Of a stretch of 64,000 nt of DNA, positions 22,097 through 33,810 are shown piece by piece. Below the pieces are notes generated by a model. It ran no database searches and had not been told where the DNA came from. It worked only from the letters and a program-made list of their open reading frames with translations. A program made the translations under genes and the position numbers. The stretch's first letter is position 1; each line of letters starts with the position of its first letter. The DNA is taken from assembly GCA_030374765.1 (NCBI GenBank), contig JARGXX010000071.1, positions 186,001 to 250,000 of the forward strand, read 5' to 3'. Origin of the DNA: Agarophyton chilense. Taxonomy: Eukaryota; Rhodophyta; Florideophyceae; Gracilariales; Gracilariaceae.

Positions 22097-24555
22097 GCGA
22101 AGTTGTAATTTCCCGATGGAGTAGAGTCTCTATCACCGTCTACTGTACGATGCTCACACACAAGCTGAGATTGAATGGCGATCGGCAACCTTCTAAGCAC
22201 AATCCAAAACCCGGGGGTGCGATCGAATTGTGTTGAAAGCTTTCAGAAACACAGCCCTATTCAAACAGCTTGAAAACGAAGAGAAGTTGAATCACGTACC
22301 TTCGTACACCATTTGCTCACCGCTTTTAGAGTCTCAGGCTTTTATCTCATTCGCCCAAGCCAGGTTTTGAGGCAAAAAATCGGTGAATCTCTATTGACGA
22401 AGGGGTATTGTTGGTTTTGTTGGCATCATTTTTCATACACAGGCCAATTAGCCAGTCAAAAAGCTGCGAGCAATGCGAGTAGAAATGAAAATCGCTTGGA
22501 CTGTTGAGAAATATGGTGGAGAAACAAAGGCTTCCTTTCTCAAGAGCAGCGATCACTCGACCATTTTAGACTTCAAAAGCAGTGTATCGCCGCTGACTCC
22601 TGGGCCCGAGAGAAATGCATCAAAAACACGGGAACAATTGTGGATAGCCAGTTCTGTAGGGACTGCCATTTTCTTTCTTGTCCAATCGGACTGAAATGAC
22701 AATGCAGATGATCATCCATGTAATACCAAGAACTGAAGTGTCAACGTCAGAATCGATAAAAACGAAGATTACTTCTCTTTGTCGAGTCAAAGCGCAGTCA
22801 TGTTTTTCGAAATTGGACCATGAGTAGGAAGCTGATCTCATGGAAATCCAGGAATCATACCTGAAGAAGCGCCACACACCAACAGTAGAGGGGTATAAAA
22901 CCTTTGGAAGATGCAAACGAAGGAAGAAATAGTCGTAACAGTGTCACTGCCCAATCTTGTACGACCGTGGAGGCACGACAGGGGCTCATTTCATCCTTCC
23001 AAAAGGTTGCGCAATAGCCACATGAACTGACCAGAAGATGAGTAGTGAATGAGGTCTTTGTCTCAAGCCTATGCGATTGCATTGAAACAGGGGCGTATAA
23101 GTGTCCACTGTTTCCACTCGTGTTGCGGTCAGTAGTCATGTCCTTATAATTTCAATCACGCTCTACAAACCATTCTTCACGTGAGATGAAATATACATGC
23201 CTGCATGACGCACAACTCTTCAAAAGTCGTTCTGCTTGGGAGTACAGCATCATATTCTATTCTAACAAAGGTCGGGCTTTTTTTGGACAGTTTGTGTGTT
23301 TTGAAAACCCCATAAAACATATAAATTATAAATGTTCAAGACAAATAAAAAGCTACTAAGGTCAAAGGTGGCTATGACGGATGATGAATGGTAGCCCCAA
23401 AAAGCTCCGTAATACTACTGTCCCACAGAGATGAAGATTGAAATTCATTGCAATTCACCGATAAAAAACCCATTCTCTCTCTTTCTCTCTCTTTGTGTGA
23501 GCACGTACGTGAATTTCTTGTATCGTATGGCGCTTGCTAAGGACCCCCAACAGCTTGTAGCACTTTTTTCTGCACTGAAGCCACCCACTGCATATCTATA
23601 ACCGTGTTACGCTCACTAGCGAGAGTCGTTCTCGACCGCAGAAGCGTTTCGTCACCGACGACTTTGGCCTTCAGCTTTTCATATATCCCTTCATTCAACC
23701 TCTAGAGATCTTCGGCTAAGGGGCACACCACGACAAGGCGCTTCGCATGTACCACGTTTGCCGCCAGAATAACCGTTGACGACGTCCTTCCACCCAATCC
23801 TCATACAATCGGCGAAGTCGGACAAAAGAACCGGCGCATAACCTGCATCTTCATCCGGCCCAAGCGTAGTTCCTCCGTGAAAAACCCTGGAAACAATCCA
23901 TTGGTGGCTGGAGGACTGCTTCGAGACACTTTCTTTGTTTCTAATCCATTTGACGAGAATAAATCCCATTGATTGAAATTCATACATATATTTGATATCA
24001 CTAAGGGTGGCAATTGCTACCCTTCGAAGTCTTTTGAGATGACCTACGTAAATAATTAGGCGCTGCATTCCGTCAAGGTAGCAATTGAATAGAAGTTCAT
24101 GTCCTAGGTGTTGAATTGTTTATTTTAGTAGTCGATTCAAAGCATCCGAAGCCTATGTTGAACGCGGATTGAGAATGTCTCCCAGATTTCTGGCGTGGCT
24201 TTCTGGCAAATGGTTCACGGGTTAACGTTGCTTAGTTAATTCCATGACGAAGCGCTTCAGGGCAAGAACTCTTAACAGAAGAAAAGACTGTATTAAACTC
24301 ACTACGTACAGAATGTCAACGCGAAGCGCGACAAAAGCGTTCAGAAAAACATAAAGGATGCACCTTTTCCTACGAGAAATACTGAGTACGTTCTGGTGGT
24401 AATAAACCCAAAACTACAGCTCTAACTATATCCCTTCCAATTTGCAAATTGAACCATATAAACAGCGTGCACTGTCAGCACCATGAGTTATTTCTAAATA
24501 TTGTCGTAACACCTGCCGAGCTCAAACCAAGTTCGAGTTTAGGCTGTCACGAAGT
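22097..24555. other. Long intergenic region
   Basis: About 2.4 kb without a confident gene. It includes a CTCTCTCTTTCTCTCTCT tract near 23476-23496 and the 3' flank of glutamine synthetase. The only frame of size with an ATG is the minus-strand one at 23691-24068. Confidence 0.45.
23691..24068 (-). CDS. Unassigned 125-codon ORF
   Basis: It starts at an ATG at 24068 and ends at 23691. The N-terminus is basic and the C-terminal third is Gly/Cys-rich. No domain is recognised. It could be an exon, a relic or chance, and is listed because it is the only sizeable frame in a 2.4-kb gap. Confidence 0.2.
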   Translation of the reverse strand: MQRLIIYVGHLKRLRRVAIATLSDIKYMYEFQSMGFILVKWIRNKESVSKQSSSHQWIVSRVFHGGTTLGPDEDAGYAPVLLSDFADCMRIGWKDVVNGYSGGKRGTCEAPCRGVPLSRRSLEVE

Positions 24556-25761
24556 TTATTCAGCGACGTTACACACGGTCTTCACGAGCATTTTAGTCAC
24601 GACATAAGGGTCGCAGTTAGCCGCTGGGCGTCGATCCTCGAAGTACCCCTTTCCGTCTTTGACAATGTTTGCACCAATACGAATCGAAGCCCCACGATCA
24701 GCCACGCCCCAACGGAATTGGTCAATTGGGGCAGTCTCATGTTGACCTGTTAAACGTTGGTCATTTCCTTGTCCGTACTCTTTGATGTGCTCTTGAGCCA
24801 TTTGTTCCATCGGAACCATGGCTGGTAGAATAGCCTTTTCGTAGCCACCATCTTCGCGCATCGCCTTCGTTGAAAAGTTGGTGTGGCATCCAGAACCGTT
24901 CCAATCGCCCTTTACAGGCTTTGGCTCAAAGTTTACTATTACACCCGCAATTTCCGCCACTCTCTCCAAAATGTAGCGAGCCATCCACAGCATGTCACCC
25001 TCTTCAATGCCCACGCAAGGCCCAACCTGGAATTCCCACTGCCCGGGAGCGACTTCGGCGTTAATACCGCCGACTTTGAGGCCCGCATACAACTGAGCGC
25101 GCCAAGCAGCTTCGGCAATTTCTCTGCCAAATGCATTCTCTGTCCCTACACCACAATAATACGGACCTTGAGGGGCGGGCTGGCCGTCCGCGGGGAAGCC
25201 AAGCGGCTTGTTAGTTTTCGGATCAAACAAGAAGTATTCCTGTTCCAAACCAAACCATGGGACAGTGTCTCTCGCCTTGTCCATGACAAAGTCACAACCG
25301 GCCCTGGTGTTCGTCGGAAGTGGGTTGCCGCCAGGAGTGTAGGTGTCGCACATGACAAGAATGTGATCGCCACCTCGGAAGGGATCTTTATAGATAGCAC
25401 ACGGTTTCAGAATGACTTCAGAGTCATCGCCGGGGGCCTGACCCGTAGAGGAGCCATCATAATTCCACTCTGGAAGCTGTGCTGGATCGGATATTCCGGC
25501 GTCGACAGTGCGACTCTTCGATCTGAGCTTGAAGAAACCATCCAGCCAGACATACTCGGCCATAACAACGGAAGACGGGAGTGGAAGCGATAGCAGGCCC
25601 CCCAGCTCAGTATTGGTGCCGAAGGCGGCATTCATGCTGAAGCGCGACTTGGCGACAGGGACGACGGCGCGTTGCGAGCATCGCGAGGACGACAAAGAAT
25701 TGGCACGCACAGCAGCGGCAATGCCGCCCGGCACGAAAGCCACAGAGCTCTTGAAAACCAT
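24556..25761 (-). CDS. Glutamine synthetase, eukaryotic type (GSII), probably plastid-targeted
   Basis: It makes glutamine from glutamate, ammonia and ATP (EC 6.3.1.2). Landmarks are [16 protein letters not shown], the signature [17 protein letters not shown], the metal-site segment [27 protein letters not shown], the ATP-binding [15 protein letters not shown] and the C-terminal [13 protein letters not shown]. The first ATG is at 25761, giving 401 residues. About 60 residues precede the conserved core and form a Ser/Arg/Ala-rich presequence, [13 protein letters not shown]..., with no acidic residues at first. Phe-Val-Pro-Gly near the start is the style of red-algal and glaucophyte plastid transit peptides, so plastid import is inferred. 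Intronless. It is divergent from the FANCA candidate with about 580 bp between start codons. Confidence 0.95.
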   Translation of the reverse strand: MVFKSSVAFVPGGIAAAVRANSLSSSRCSQRAVVPVAKSRFSMNAAFGTNTELGGLLSLPLPSSVVMAEYVWLDGFFKLRSKSRTVDAGISDPAQLPEWNYDGSSTGQAPGDDSEVILKPCAIYKDPFRGGDHILVMCDTYTPGGNPLPTNTRAGCDFVMDKARDTVPWFGLEQEYFLFDPKTNKPLGFPADGQPAPQGPYYCGVGTENAFGREIAEAAWRAQLYAGLKVGGINAEVAPGQWEFQVGPCVGIEEGDMLWMARYILERVAEIAGVIVNFEPKPVKGDWNGSGCHTNFSTKAMREDGGYEKAILPAMVPMEQMAQEHIKEYGQGNDQRLTGQHETAPIDQFRWGVADRGASIRIGANIVKDGKGYFEDRRPAANCDPYVVTKMLVKTVCNVAE

Positions 25762-26340
25762 TATCAACCAGTTAGGGGGCGGGGGGATAGGACGGGGACG
25801 GTATTGAATTAAGCGCTACCACACCGACTGAAAGCTGCAAAGGAGACAAAGCATGTTGGCTTGCAATAGCAGTCTCTAAAATGAACGGTGCACAATCGTT
25901 GAACTGGGGGTTTGCAGTTGCCGCTGCTCCGAGCACGACATGGATTCTCCAGCAGGTCCACGTGAGAAATCACGCGCCGTGAGATTTTTGAGCGCGGGCA
26001 ATCTGGCGGCGAGCTCGCGCACGGAGTGCGTCGTCGTGGCGTTTGTGTGGCCGCAGCTGCCCGACATTAACCCTCGCCCTTAGTCTTCGCTGCTGGTCTT
26101 AGGCTTCGCAGACAGCCAATTCTCGCAACTGGCCAGCGGGCGATGTTCGAGACACGGTGACACGTTTCACGAATAAGCGAAACCAATTTCGCGCTAAAAG
26201 TTATTGAATCGAAACGGGTTTCGCTCGATGGAGAGTGCGCCATCATCGTGGAGGCATCCGTCTCTCAGTCCCACCTCACCTCACAGACCTCACGACTTCC
26301 ACGTCCCCACAAGCACAGGGAGGATGATTCATTGCCCGCG
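25762..26340. promoter_or_regulatory. Shared upstream region between glutamine synthetase and FANCA candidate
   Basis: The two genes are transcribed away from each other, and this 579-bp gap must contain both promoters. No TATA box or other element was identified with confidence. A GC-rich core lies around 25930-26060. Confidence 0.4.
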
Positions 26341-29300
26341 ATGCCGTCCCCTCCCATTCGCACTCAGGTGCTCTCCATCTTCCGCGACCACAGGACGAGA
26401 CAAGCCAATCCCGCCCTGTTGAATTTTCGCACCAAGAAACCCAAGCTTCAACACACCTTCATCAACCCCTCTACGCGTGCGCTGGTAGCCAGTCTCGTAT
26501 GTATCTCCGCTCCACACGGTAATCATCGACTCCAACTCCTCTTTGAAAGCGCCAAAGATCGCGTCTGCAGTGCGTCGCATCTGGCCGCTCTCGTATTCGG
26601 AGTGGACGACGCCGAGTTCATGCCACCGCTTTGCATACTTGTCCAGCTTTTACGCGCAGGACGGTTGCGTCGCGACAATATTGACCACATTTTAGTGTTG
26701 CAACGCGTCGAGTACGAGATGAACTCCTTAGACGTTTGTCTATGTCGCGGCGCGGCGCGTGGCATTTCTTCTTTGCTGCTTTATGCCGTGGAGGTGTGTC
26801 AGGAGCAACATACCTTTCTGTTACATGCTTTAGTTTCGGCTGTATTTCCCAGAACCATGCACAGTTTGGGGCCGATTCATTTGCGCTCTCGACTTCTTAT
26901 TGCAGAAAAGGCGATCGTGTTTGTCAAGCAGTACGTCGAATCAGAAGGTGAAGGGTACGAGATACTGTTGGAATGGGCAAACCAGACTGTCCTACCAGTT
27001 TCATACTCACAGCAAACCACTGCTGAGTTGCCAAACGTATGTATGTATGTACCAAGTATACACTTAGCATGTCCGTTTCTGACAGAACTATCCTTTGACC
27101 TCGTCTCAATCTTCGGGAGCAGGTGACCTGGACCCCTGAACTTTCTGGACTGGCTACTGGACGTTGTTGTGCAGAGTATCTTCAGGAAGGAGAGCTTCAC
27201 GAATCCGTACTCCGCAAGCTTTTTACCGCTATCCAACCAGCAGATGCCTCAGACATATATTTGGCATGTTTAAATTCCTTTCGTCAACAGATGGCGGAGA
27301 AGACTAGCAACCGTATCTTGAATGGCTGTTGGGCCAGAGTTGTACTACTAGGCCAACGCATCGCAGACAAATCCTCCTTCGACGACGTCAACGATGATAT
27401 CGTCAAGAAGACCATGAGTTCTGTATCTGGGGCCCTTGGGGCTCTGAGTGCAACGAGCGATCCTTTCTTGTCTGCAGTGCTGATATGTTTGGCAAGAAGG
27501 CTTTTGATACCGGCACCAAGTTTCCCAGAAGGAAAGCAAAGATCCGAAGTTTACCAAGCTCACAAGGACTGGTTTCGACATTTCATTGTGCAGTATGGGA
27601 GGAAAACGGTTGAAGGAATTATTCATGCTCTGGCACAACTTCTACCTCTTGAACCGCTTGAGCTGTTGAGGCTTAATCATCGTGTTTTTTCAAACAAGAG
27701 AGAACTGGCTCGTATTATGCCCGACTATTTAGTAAGAGCGAGGTCCAGGATATCTGAATTAGATCCAAAACCGCGAAACTTTCTCTCTGAGGAGGAAGCG
27801 GCGTCCGCTGAAGGGAACAGTCAGAACATTAAGAATTCTCCGAAGCTCGTCCTTTCTTGCGCACATTTTGTCACAGATTTCGCGAGAACGAAAGAACTAC
27901 CTCGATCCCTTCTGCGGCAGATTAATTTTCATCGATACCACTTTCAGAAGACAACGAAGGCTGTTCTTTTGGATCCGTTGCTATTCCGATATGCGTCAGA
28001 GACGCATGATACTGTGTTCATCGCACGGAAAGACAACTTTGAAGCCCATCAGATAAACCTCATCAAACATCTTGCCTTCAAAAGAAAAGACAAAGCAATT
28101 TCCGCGTCCGAGGCCAACACAGCGGTCAAATCTATTCACGAAGCTAGAAACGCCAGACTCAACCCTGTCGAACAGGCTGAAGCTACGGAAACGGCACGAG
28201 AATTCAGCGTTGACGACTCTCTACAGGATATTATCTCTGGAATCTTGGAAACAGAAATCCGATTGCAGCATACCAATGGGTTCGAATCATCCCCTTCGAG
28301 TGAACGTTCCGTAACCAAAGTTCTGTGTATGAAGTTGCAGAAGGTTTTATCGGGCGAGACCCGTGTCAACCGGGCAGAAGTGGCTAGCGATGTTCTCCAG
28401 AGCTTTTGCCTCGCGATTGCTGGTCGGCTACCGGAACAAACTACCACTAACAACCGCGAAGAGCTAAAGCCAAATGTTCTCAGAGATCATGAGAAATGGT
28501 GGGTTACCACAGGGAAAGCTTTGCGTGGTATGCTACTTGACATTTTCGGAGACCCCAGGACACAAGCTCTTCAGAAACCATTGCAATATCAAATGTTTGC
28601 TCTAATTTGTACCAGAACGGACTTGCTTCCCTCTTCAATTATCCGTTCGACTGCGATACTAACTATCACCATTCTAACTTTACAATCTGAATCGTCTTTA
28701 ACTGACCTTTGTTACTCTATCTCTAATTCGAAGATGTCCCCTATAGTGAACGTGATAATCGAATGTCTCCCTTTGACCAGTGCAATTCGGGTGCGGAATT
28801 CCATAACGTTTATATTCTACTGTGCGCTTCTGGTTTATTCAGCATCTGAAACCGCCATTGAAGTCATGATCGTAAACCATGGTAATGATGTAGTTCTCGA
28901 AACCCAAGGAACACTTCGGTCTTTTCAGACAATTTGCACCGAAAAGCTTGACTCCCTGTTGGTCTTTCTGCAATGGATAATCTGTTTTCCATGGCGCCTT
29001 ATGGAAGACAGGATTCGGAGGAACAAGAAGTCAACTTCTTCGAATCAGTCACATGAACTGTCGCCCTTTGTCAATCAAATATCAAAAGTACTCGTGTTTT
29101 TCGGGCACCAAGGATTTCAGAATTTGGAAGTCACACGGATTCTTAACACAGAACTACGCTGTGGATGGGGCCGTGAAGACGCTATATATAACTTTCTCGA
29201 GCACTTAGAATGTGCAGGGAAATGTGGCAAGTCGTTGCTGTATGAAACCATCCATTTTCTTGTGACGAAGGACAGGGAGATTGTTGGCGCTCAAGAGTGG

Positions 29301-30659
29301 ATCCAAAATGGGTTTGTTCGGTTTGCAAGAGATCGCACTTGGTGCCAACGGAAAAATAATGGACATTATTCTGCTGTGGATGTATCATGTCTCAACTATT
29401 TGTGCCAGGAGGTCAAGGATCACGGGGCTGGTGTTGGTAGAGAAGTGTTGGACTTACTTCTGATCACTGACCAATGTTTCTTTCACTGTCTTTCTGTTCC
29501 TGAAGCTGTGCGGCGCATCACGGGCGACCTGATTCCATGTTTTTGGCCCCTCCCAAGAAGACACGTTATATTCATGGTGCGGAAGTTGAATACCAAGTGT
29601 GTATGTAAGAGCAATAGAGACCACGTACTCTCTGATATACACTTGTTCATAGCGAATATAGCTGCTGAAGTTTTTCATGACAAGATATACGGGGCTCTTG
29701 ATGGCTTGTCAGCAGACTCTGATGCTATTGCACTAGGTGCATCCATCGCTCAACAAGTATCCGAAGTGATCGACGCGATTCAAGTTCTTGATCGAGGGAG
29801 CGAAGAAAATGGTAGCGAATCATCTGGATTTCAAAATGAGTCAATAGTGTCACAGGTGAAGAAGCATTCACTCTGTCTGGGAAGTACCATCGTTCTTTCC
29901 CTGTATGGAAATGGTATCAAACGGGAACGCTGTACAAATATGTTGATACAACGCGTATCCCTTGCCTGTCGAATTCTGCCTCCTCTTTTGGTATGTGAGG
30001 TACTTGATTCCGCCCTCGGCACGGCAGCCATGCTTCCTTTCTGCTTTCGATTCTGTACAACCAAAGACCATAGGCTAAAGATGATGCAGACAACAAAGTG
30101 GATGAAAATCCTTACAACGGAACGGCTAGCTCTCATTAACTCTCGCTACACTGTCCCATTTTACTCTCGAGAGGAGCTGCGGGGTACTGTGGCAAACAAT
30201 GAGCCTCTCATACAGACTTGCCTGCAATGGTTAGGAAAATTAAATCGAGAGAAGGAAGATGATCCGTTTCTCAACAGTCTTCCAATTGCTGTATGTATGG
30301 GTCGTGTATTCGGTGCCCTCCACTCCATAGATACACGGGTGCTGAAGGGCTTTCTGGAAAGGGTTGGGAAGAAGATGGTGCGGGTTCTTGTGTCAAACTC
30401 CATGTTTACGTATCAATGCTTGTCGAAGAATGAAACAAAGTGCGCTGAGAAACTTCCCTTGGAATCCATACAAAGACTCAGAGAAGTCAGACTCAAAGTG
30501 CAACGTGACTTGCTCCAGGCGATTGGAGCTATCCTGCGAACGATGCGAGACATTTCAAACAAAGATTTTGAAGAATTCTTAACCAGCATCTTGGCGCCTA
30601 ACCATGATTTAGAGGATGAAGTGAGATCTATACTAAGAGCTGAAGATGCGGTATCCTGA
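26341..30659 (+). CDS. Fanconi anaemia group A-like protein (FANCA candidate)
   Basis: Exon 1 is 26341-27036. The 86-nt intron (27037-27122) begins GTATGTATGT and ends GGGAGCAG. Exon 2 is 27123-30659, and splicing is phase 0. The product is 1410 residues, close to the roughly 1450 of human FANCA, and is helical throughout, as expected of a repeat solenoid. The segment ELARIMPDYLVRARSRISEL (around residue 430) matches my memory of the conserved DY-x-x-x-A-R-T-R-x-x-D/E-L region of FANCA. PRSLLRQINFHRYHFQKTT (around 490) fits the following conserved Phe-His-Arg block. FANCA is a core subunit of the nuclear ubiquitin ligase that modifies FANCD2/FANCI at DNA crosslinks. An unrelated helical-repeat protein is the alternative. 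Confidence 0.55.
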
Positions 30660-30823
30660 GCTTGTACGTTTGTTCAACCCTCAGAGAAAAATACCCCGGT
30701 AACGTTAGTCCAATACCCCTTGCCGAAAATTCTACACCAAGGAGATACCATTCCTTTCTCCTTTCGCACACTTGGCACCGAGTCATCCGTGTACTTGGGA
30801 ACAGCTTACATTTTCCTTCCACT

Positions 30824-32281
30824 TTAGAACATAAAACGACCGGGAGAAGTATCATTCGGCATATGCAGGTCAATTGCTCTCGGAAATGGAAGCTCCGCAA
30901 ATATGTACACAAACGCTACGTTCAAGAACAACATACCCACAGAAACAAGCACCAAAAAAATCTTGTTTGGTGACGATCCTAACCTGGCCGCACGCCTCAA
31001 CCAAAACAAGGTGCTACCGACAACAAAATACCTTGGCTCAAGGAGAGATGATGGTACAAGAGTGATGTAGGCACAAGCTAGCAAAGCCACATCTGAAAAA
31101 AATTCTGCTTTCGACGTCCATTGGTCACAATGTGATTCGTTCAAAGAGTGTATACTTCCTTGGCGTTCAATACTGAGCACAATTATTGGTTCAAAGAAAG
31201 AGTTGGTCAAGCACCACCCGTATATCGGGACAAGAGCTAGTCTTCGCCAAATGGAACGCAGCAACCAGCGACGGTAGATGTAGAAGGTGAAGTGACGATT
31301 GTCTGCCAGAATAAACGGGTGCACCGCATCTCCTGTAGCGAGAACCATAGCGGTCAAAGCAACACAAACACTTAAGAGAAACGTCGTCAACCTACCGGAC
31401 GAAAAGACTGTGTATACCATTTTCAGAGCTTCCCAAGGCATGGAGAGCTGAATTAAAGTAAAGAAGCTTCCTTGAAAAGCGGCAAAGTAAGCAAACATAG
31501 CGTGATGCATGGTCATTTCGTGATGAGATTTGTCTCCCAGCACGATTCCTTTGTTTAACACCACGAACGCAATGTATCCTATTCCAGCAAGTACGTGAAA
31601 GCGATTTCCCCGAATGAAATTCAGTACAAACAAAGGAATATCAGAATCGCTCTGCGGGATGTTCGAGTTGACGTAGGTATCAAGTGACAAGTATGCATGC
31701 CAAACCATGTTTGTCTGTCTCGACAAGCTTCCTAGAACTCCGAATGGCGCAGAAAATAAGGAGCTGTTCCTAAGATTTATCCTCCAGAAAAGCAGTACCC
31801 AAAATAGAGAAGTAGTATCGGTGTAGAACAAGTTGGAGTAAAATAAATTTACCGGATGAAGCCAAATGATGAACGACAGTAGCCAGACTACCTCGTCATC
31901 AACGAGGGCATTTCCTGCGGTGATAGATCCATAATGGCCTCGTCGGATTCTAGTTGTTATCTGAAGAATATTGACCATGAGTAACAAAGAGAAGAAGGAC
32001 ATCGTGGCAGAAGTAACTCGAAGCCAACGAGTGTCACATACAACCTTGTTCCCCGATAAGGCTGCAAGGATAGCGTTTGGAATGTAGAGGGCCGGCGGTG
32101 TCGTAATCGAAGGGTCATAAAGTGGAAGTCTCTTGGACGCGAGTGCATTGCAGAACTCTTGAGCCTGAGGTATATGAAATAGCTCATCCATATATGGTTC
32201 AGGTTGTCGAAGATTGACCCATGTATTCAATGCCGTCAAAAGGAAAGCAGCCATTAAAAGGATGATCGAAACGGTCAACAT
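30824..32281 (-). CDS. ALG10: Dolichyl-P-Glc alpha-1,2-glucosyltransferase, ALG10 type
   Basis: It adds the last (third) glucose to the lipid-linked oligosaccharide for N-glycosylation in the ER lumen (GT59 family). The 485-residue product is polytopic. An N-terminal membrane segment (MLTVSIILLMAAFLLTAL) is followed by the diagnostic luminal motif EPYMDELFHIPQAQEFC and then LYDPSITTPPALY, both hallmarks of ALG10/DIE2. Several further hydrophobic helices follow, with LLSFIIWLHPVNLFYSNLFY and a Ser-Arg-Gln-Thr-Asn motif (LGSLSRQTNMVWHAYL) typical of the family. The C-terminus holds LEPRYFVV. The length suits the family. The frame is intronless and convergent with the FANCA candidate, 164 bp apart. 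Confidence 0.92.
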   Translation of the reverse strand: MLTVSIILLMAAFLLTALNTWVNLRQPEPYMDELFHIPQAQEFCNALASKRLPLYDPSITTPPALYIPNAILAALSGNKVVCDTRWLRVTSATMSFFSLLLMVNILQITTRIRRGHYGSITAGNALVDDEVVWLLSFIIWLHPVNLFYSNLFYTDTTSLFWVLLFWRINLRNSSLFSAPFGVLGSLSRQTNMVWHAYLSLDTYVNSNIPQSDSDIPLFVLNFIRGNRFHVLAGIGYIAFVVLNKGIVLGDKSHHEMTMHHAMFAYFAAFQGSFFTLIQLSMPWEALKMVYTVFSSGRLTTFLLSVCVALTAMVLATGDAVHPFILADNRHFTFYIYRRWLLRSIWRRLALVPIYGWCLTNSFFEPIIVLSIERQGSIHSLNESHCDQWTSKAEFFSDVALLACAYITLVPSSLLEPRYFVVGSTLFWLRRAARLGSSPNKIFLVLVSVGMLFLNVAFVYIFAELPFPRAIDLHMPNDTSPGRFMF

Positions 32282-32646
32282 AGTTTTTTCTTCGTGAGAG
32301 ATTAAGAAATCATGAAGTTTATGATGATGATCGACTACTCTTCAGTATTACAATTATGTCTGAGAGAGAAGCATAATCAAACAGTTCTTAAAAGTCGGCT
32401 TTCATCCAGGAACAGAATGATTCGAGTTCCTACATGCCTTTCAAACATCATCATTCCGTCTTTGCAGCCGTGTTCAGCGATTGTTGACCTTCGTTGTTAA
32501 GACAATAGTAAGAGACAAGACGTGTCTGAGCACGATCAGCACGAAGAGGAATTACGAACGACTTTTTTGATTTCTGACATGCCTGAGACATAATTGACAA
32601 AAAACCCTCACAGTATCGAAAATCGGTCTTTGAAAGAGGCAGAGTA
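32282..32646. promoter_or_regulatory. Divergent upstream region of ALG10 and the 231-residue protein
   Basis: 365 bp between two start codons transcribed away from each other. No specific element is recognised. Confidence 0.35.
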
Positions 32647-33426
32647 ATGCGGGTGGCGTTTATCGTTCATCATGACTTATTTCCGTGGGATCTAAATCAC
32701 ACGTTCAAAGAACACGGCACATCGAAGCCTTGGTACTATCGCCTGCTCGCTCACTCCTCAACCTATAGCCTTCACAGGATTTGGATCTTCTCACATCAAG
32801 AAAGGAAGTTACGCCACCCGGGATTGCATTCGAGACTTGCGAAAGAGGAGCGGTCGGTCAAAGAATTTGAAATGGGACAGCTGGTACGTTCGTTGGCTGC
32901 GGCTCGTCAAGCCAAGGAACTGTTTAAAACATTGCAAAAAGTTACTGTGACTGCCAATCCTTTTGATTATCGCTCGACTACGGCCAGGTAAGGATGATGA
33001 TTTCGGCGGACAACTGTTCATGTTCTTCCCTGAATCATTTCTAACCATGATCAACCAAAACGCCTTCGAAGAGAATTCTTAAGACGAGTGCGTACACCCC
33101 CTGTAAAAAGATCCAATCCAAAGTTGCTGACCGAGCTAACGATCACGGAAGAGTATGGCAACCCTACGATAGAGTTGCTGTATGGTACGTATTGTGCTGT
33201 ACTTGATCCATTTGGTCAACGTTCATTTCTACTAACTTATCATACCTTGCTTCGAATAAATCACTTGGTAGGTGATGGATTCCAACAGAAAATCCAAACA
33301 AGCGGGTTAAAAATCATGGACATTATGGATGAGGTTGAACGGGTGGCGCGATGGAAAGGCGAAGGTGTGCATAACCCATTTGAGGAGCTGAGAGAAAAAC
33401 GTGCAAAGATTCTTGGCCTCAAGTGA
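32647..33426 (+). CDS. Unknown basic protein, 231 residues, one intron
   Basis: Exon 1 (32647-32987) ends in GCCAG. The 84-nt intron (32988-33071) begins GTAAGG, has TTTCTAAC as a branch-like motif and ends CGAAG. Exon 2 is 33072-33426. Joining restores one frame of 231 residues. The N-terminal part is rich in His, Trp and Tyr (HHDLFPWDLNHTF, KPWYYRLLAH). The centre is basic and helical (SLAAARQAKELFKTLQKV). The C-terminal part mixes strands and helices, ending in KRAKILGLK. I recognise no domain. The spliced frame and good splice sites make a real gene likely; its function is unknown. Confidence 0.6.
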
Positions 33427-33810
33427 TCGATCAGAAACCCATTTGCAAGGTATTCATTGTGACAACTTTACCCAGTATTTTTTCTCGGAACTGAGTTGAT
33501 ACGTCTTCGTTGGTCAATGCCAATCGACTCTTCTCCTCGTCAGGGGTTAACGGCTCGCTTGAGCTACGGTTTGCATTTTCAGGGGATGGGTCGTGTACCA
33601 AGTCTGCTCAAATTAGCGAAGTACGGCGGTCTCGAACAATACTTAAATTCACACCTGCGTAGCAATGAAGAGTATATATTTTGTTTTGATGTAAGTGTTG
33701 GTAAACAATACTTTTAGTACTAAAAGTCAATGCTCAATAAATGGAACGTGTTGGATAGCTATGGCTAATCACAAGGTCAATGACGTTTAGATGAAGGTGT
33801 CATTTCATAT
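33427..33810. other. Intergenic between convergent genes
   Basis: This holds the 3' flanks of the unknown 231-residue gene and the double-C2 gene. A short plus-strand frame at 33496-33717 has no recognisable content. Confidence 0.4.
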
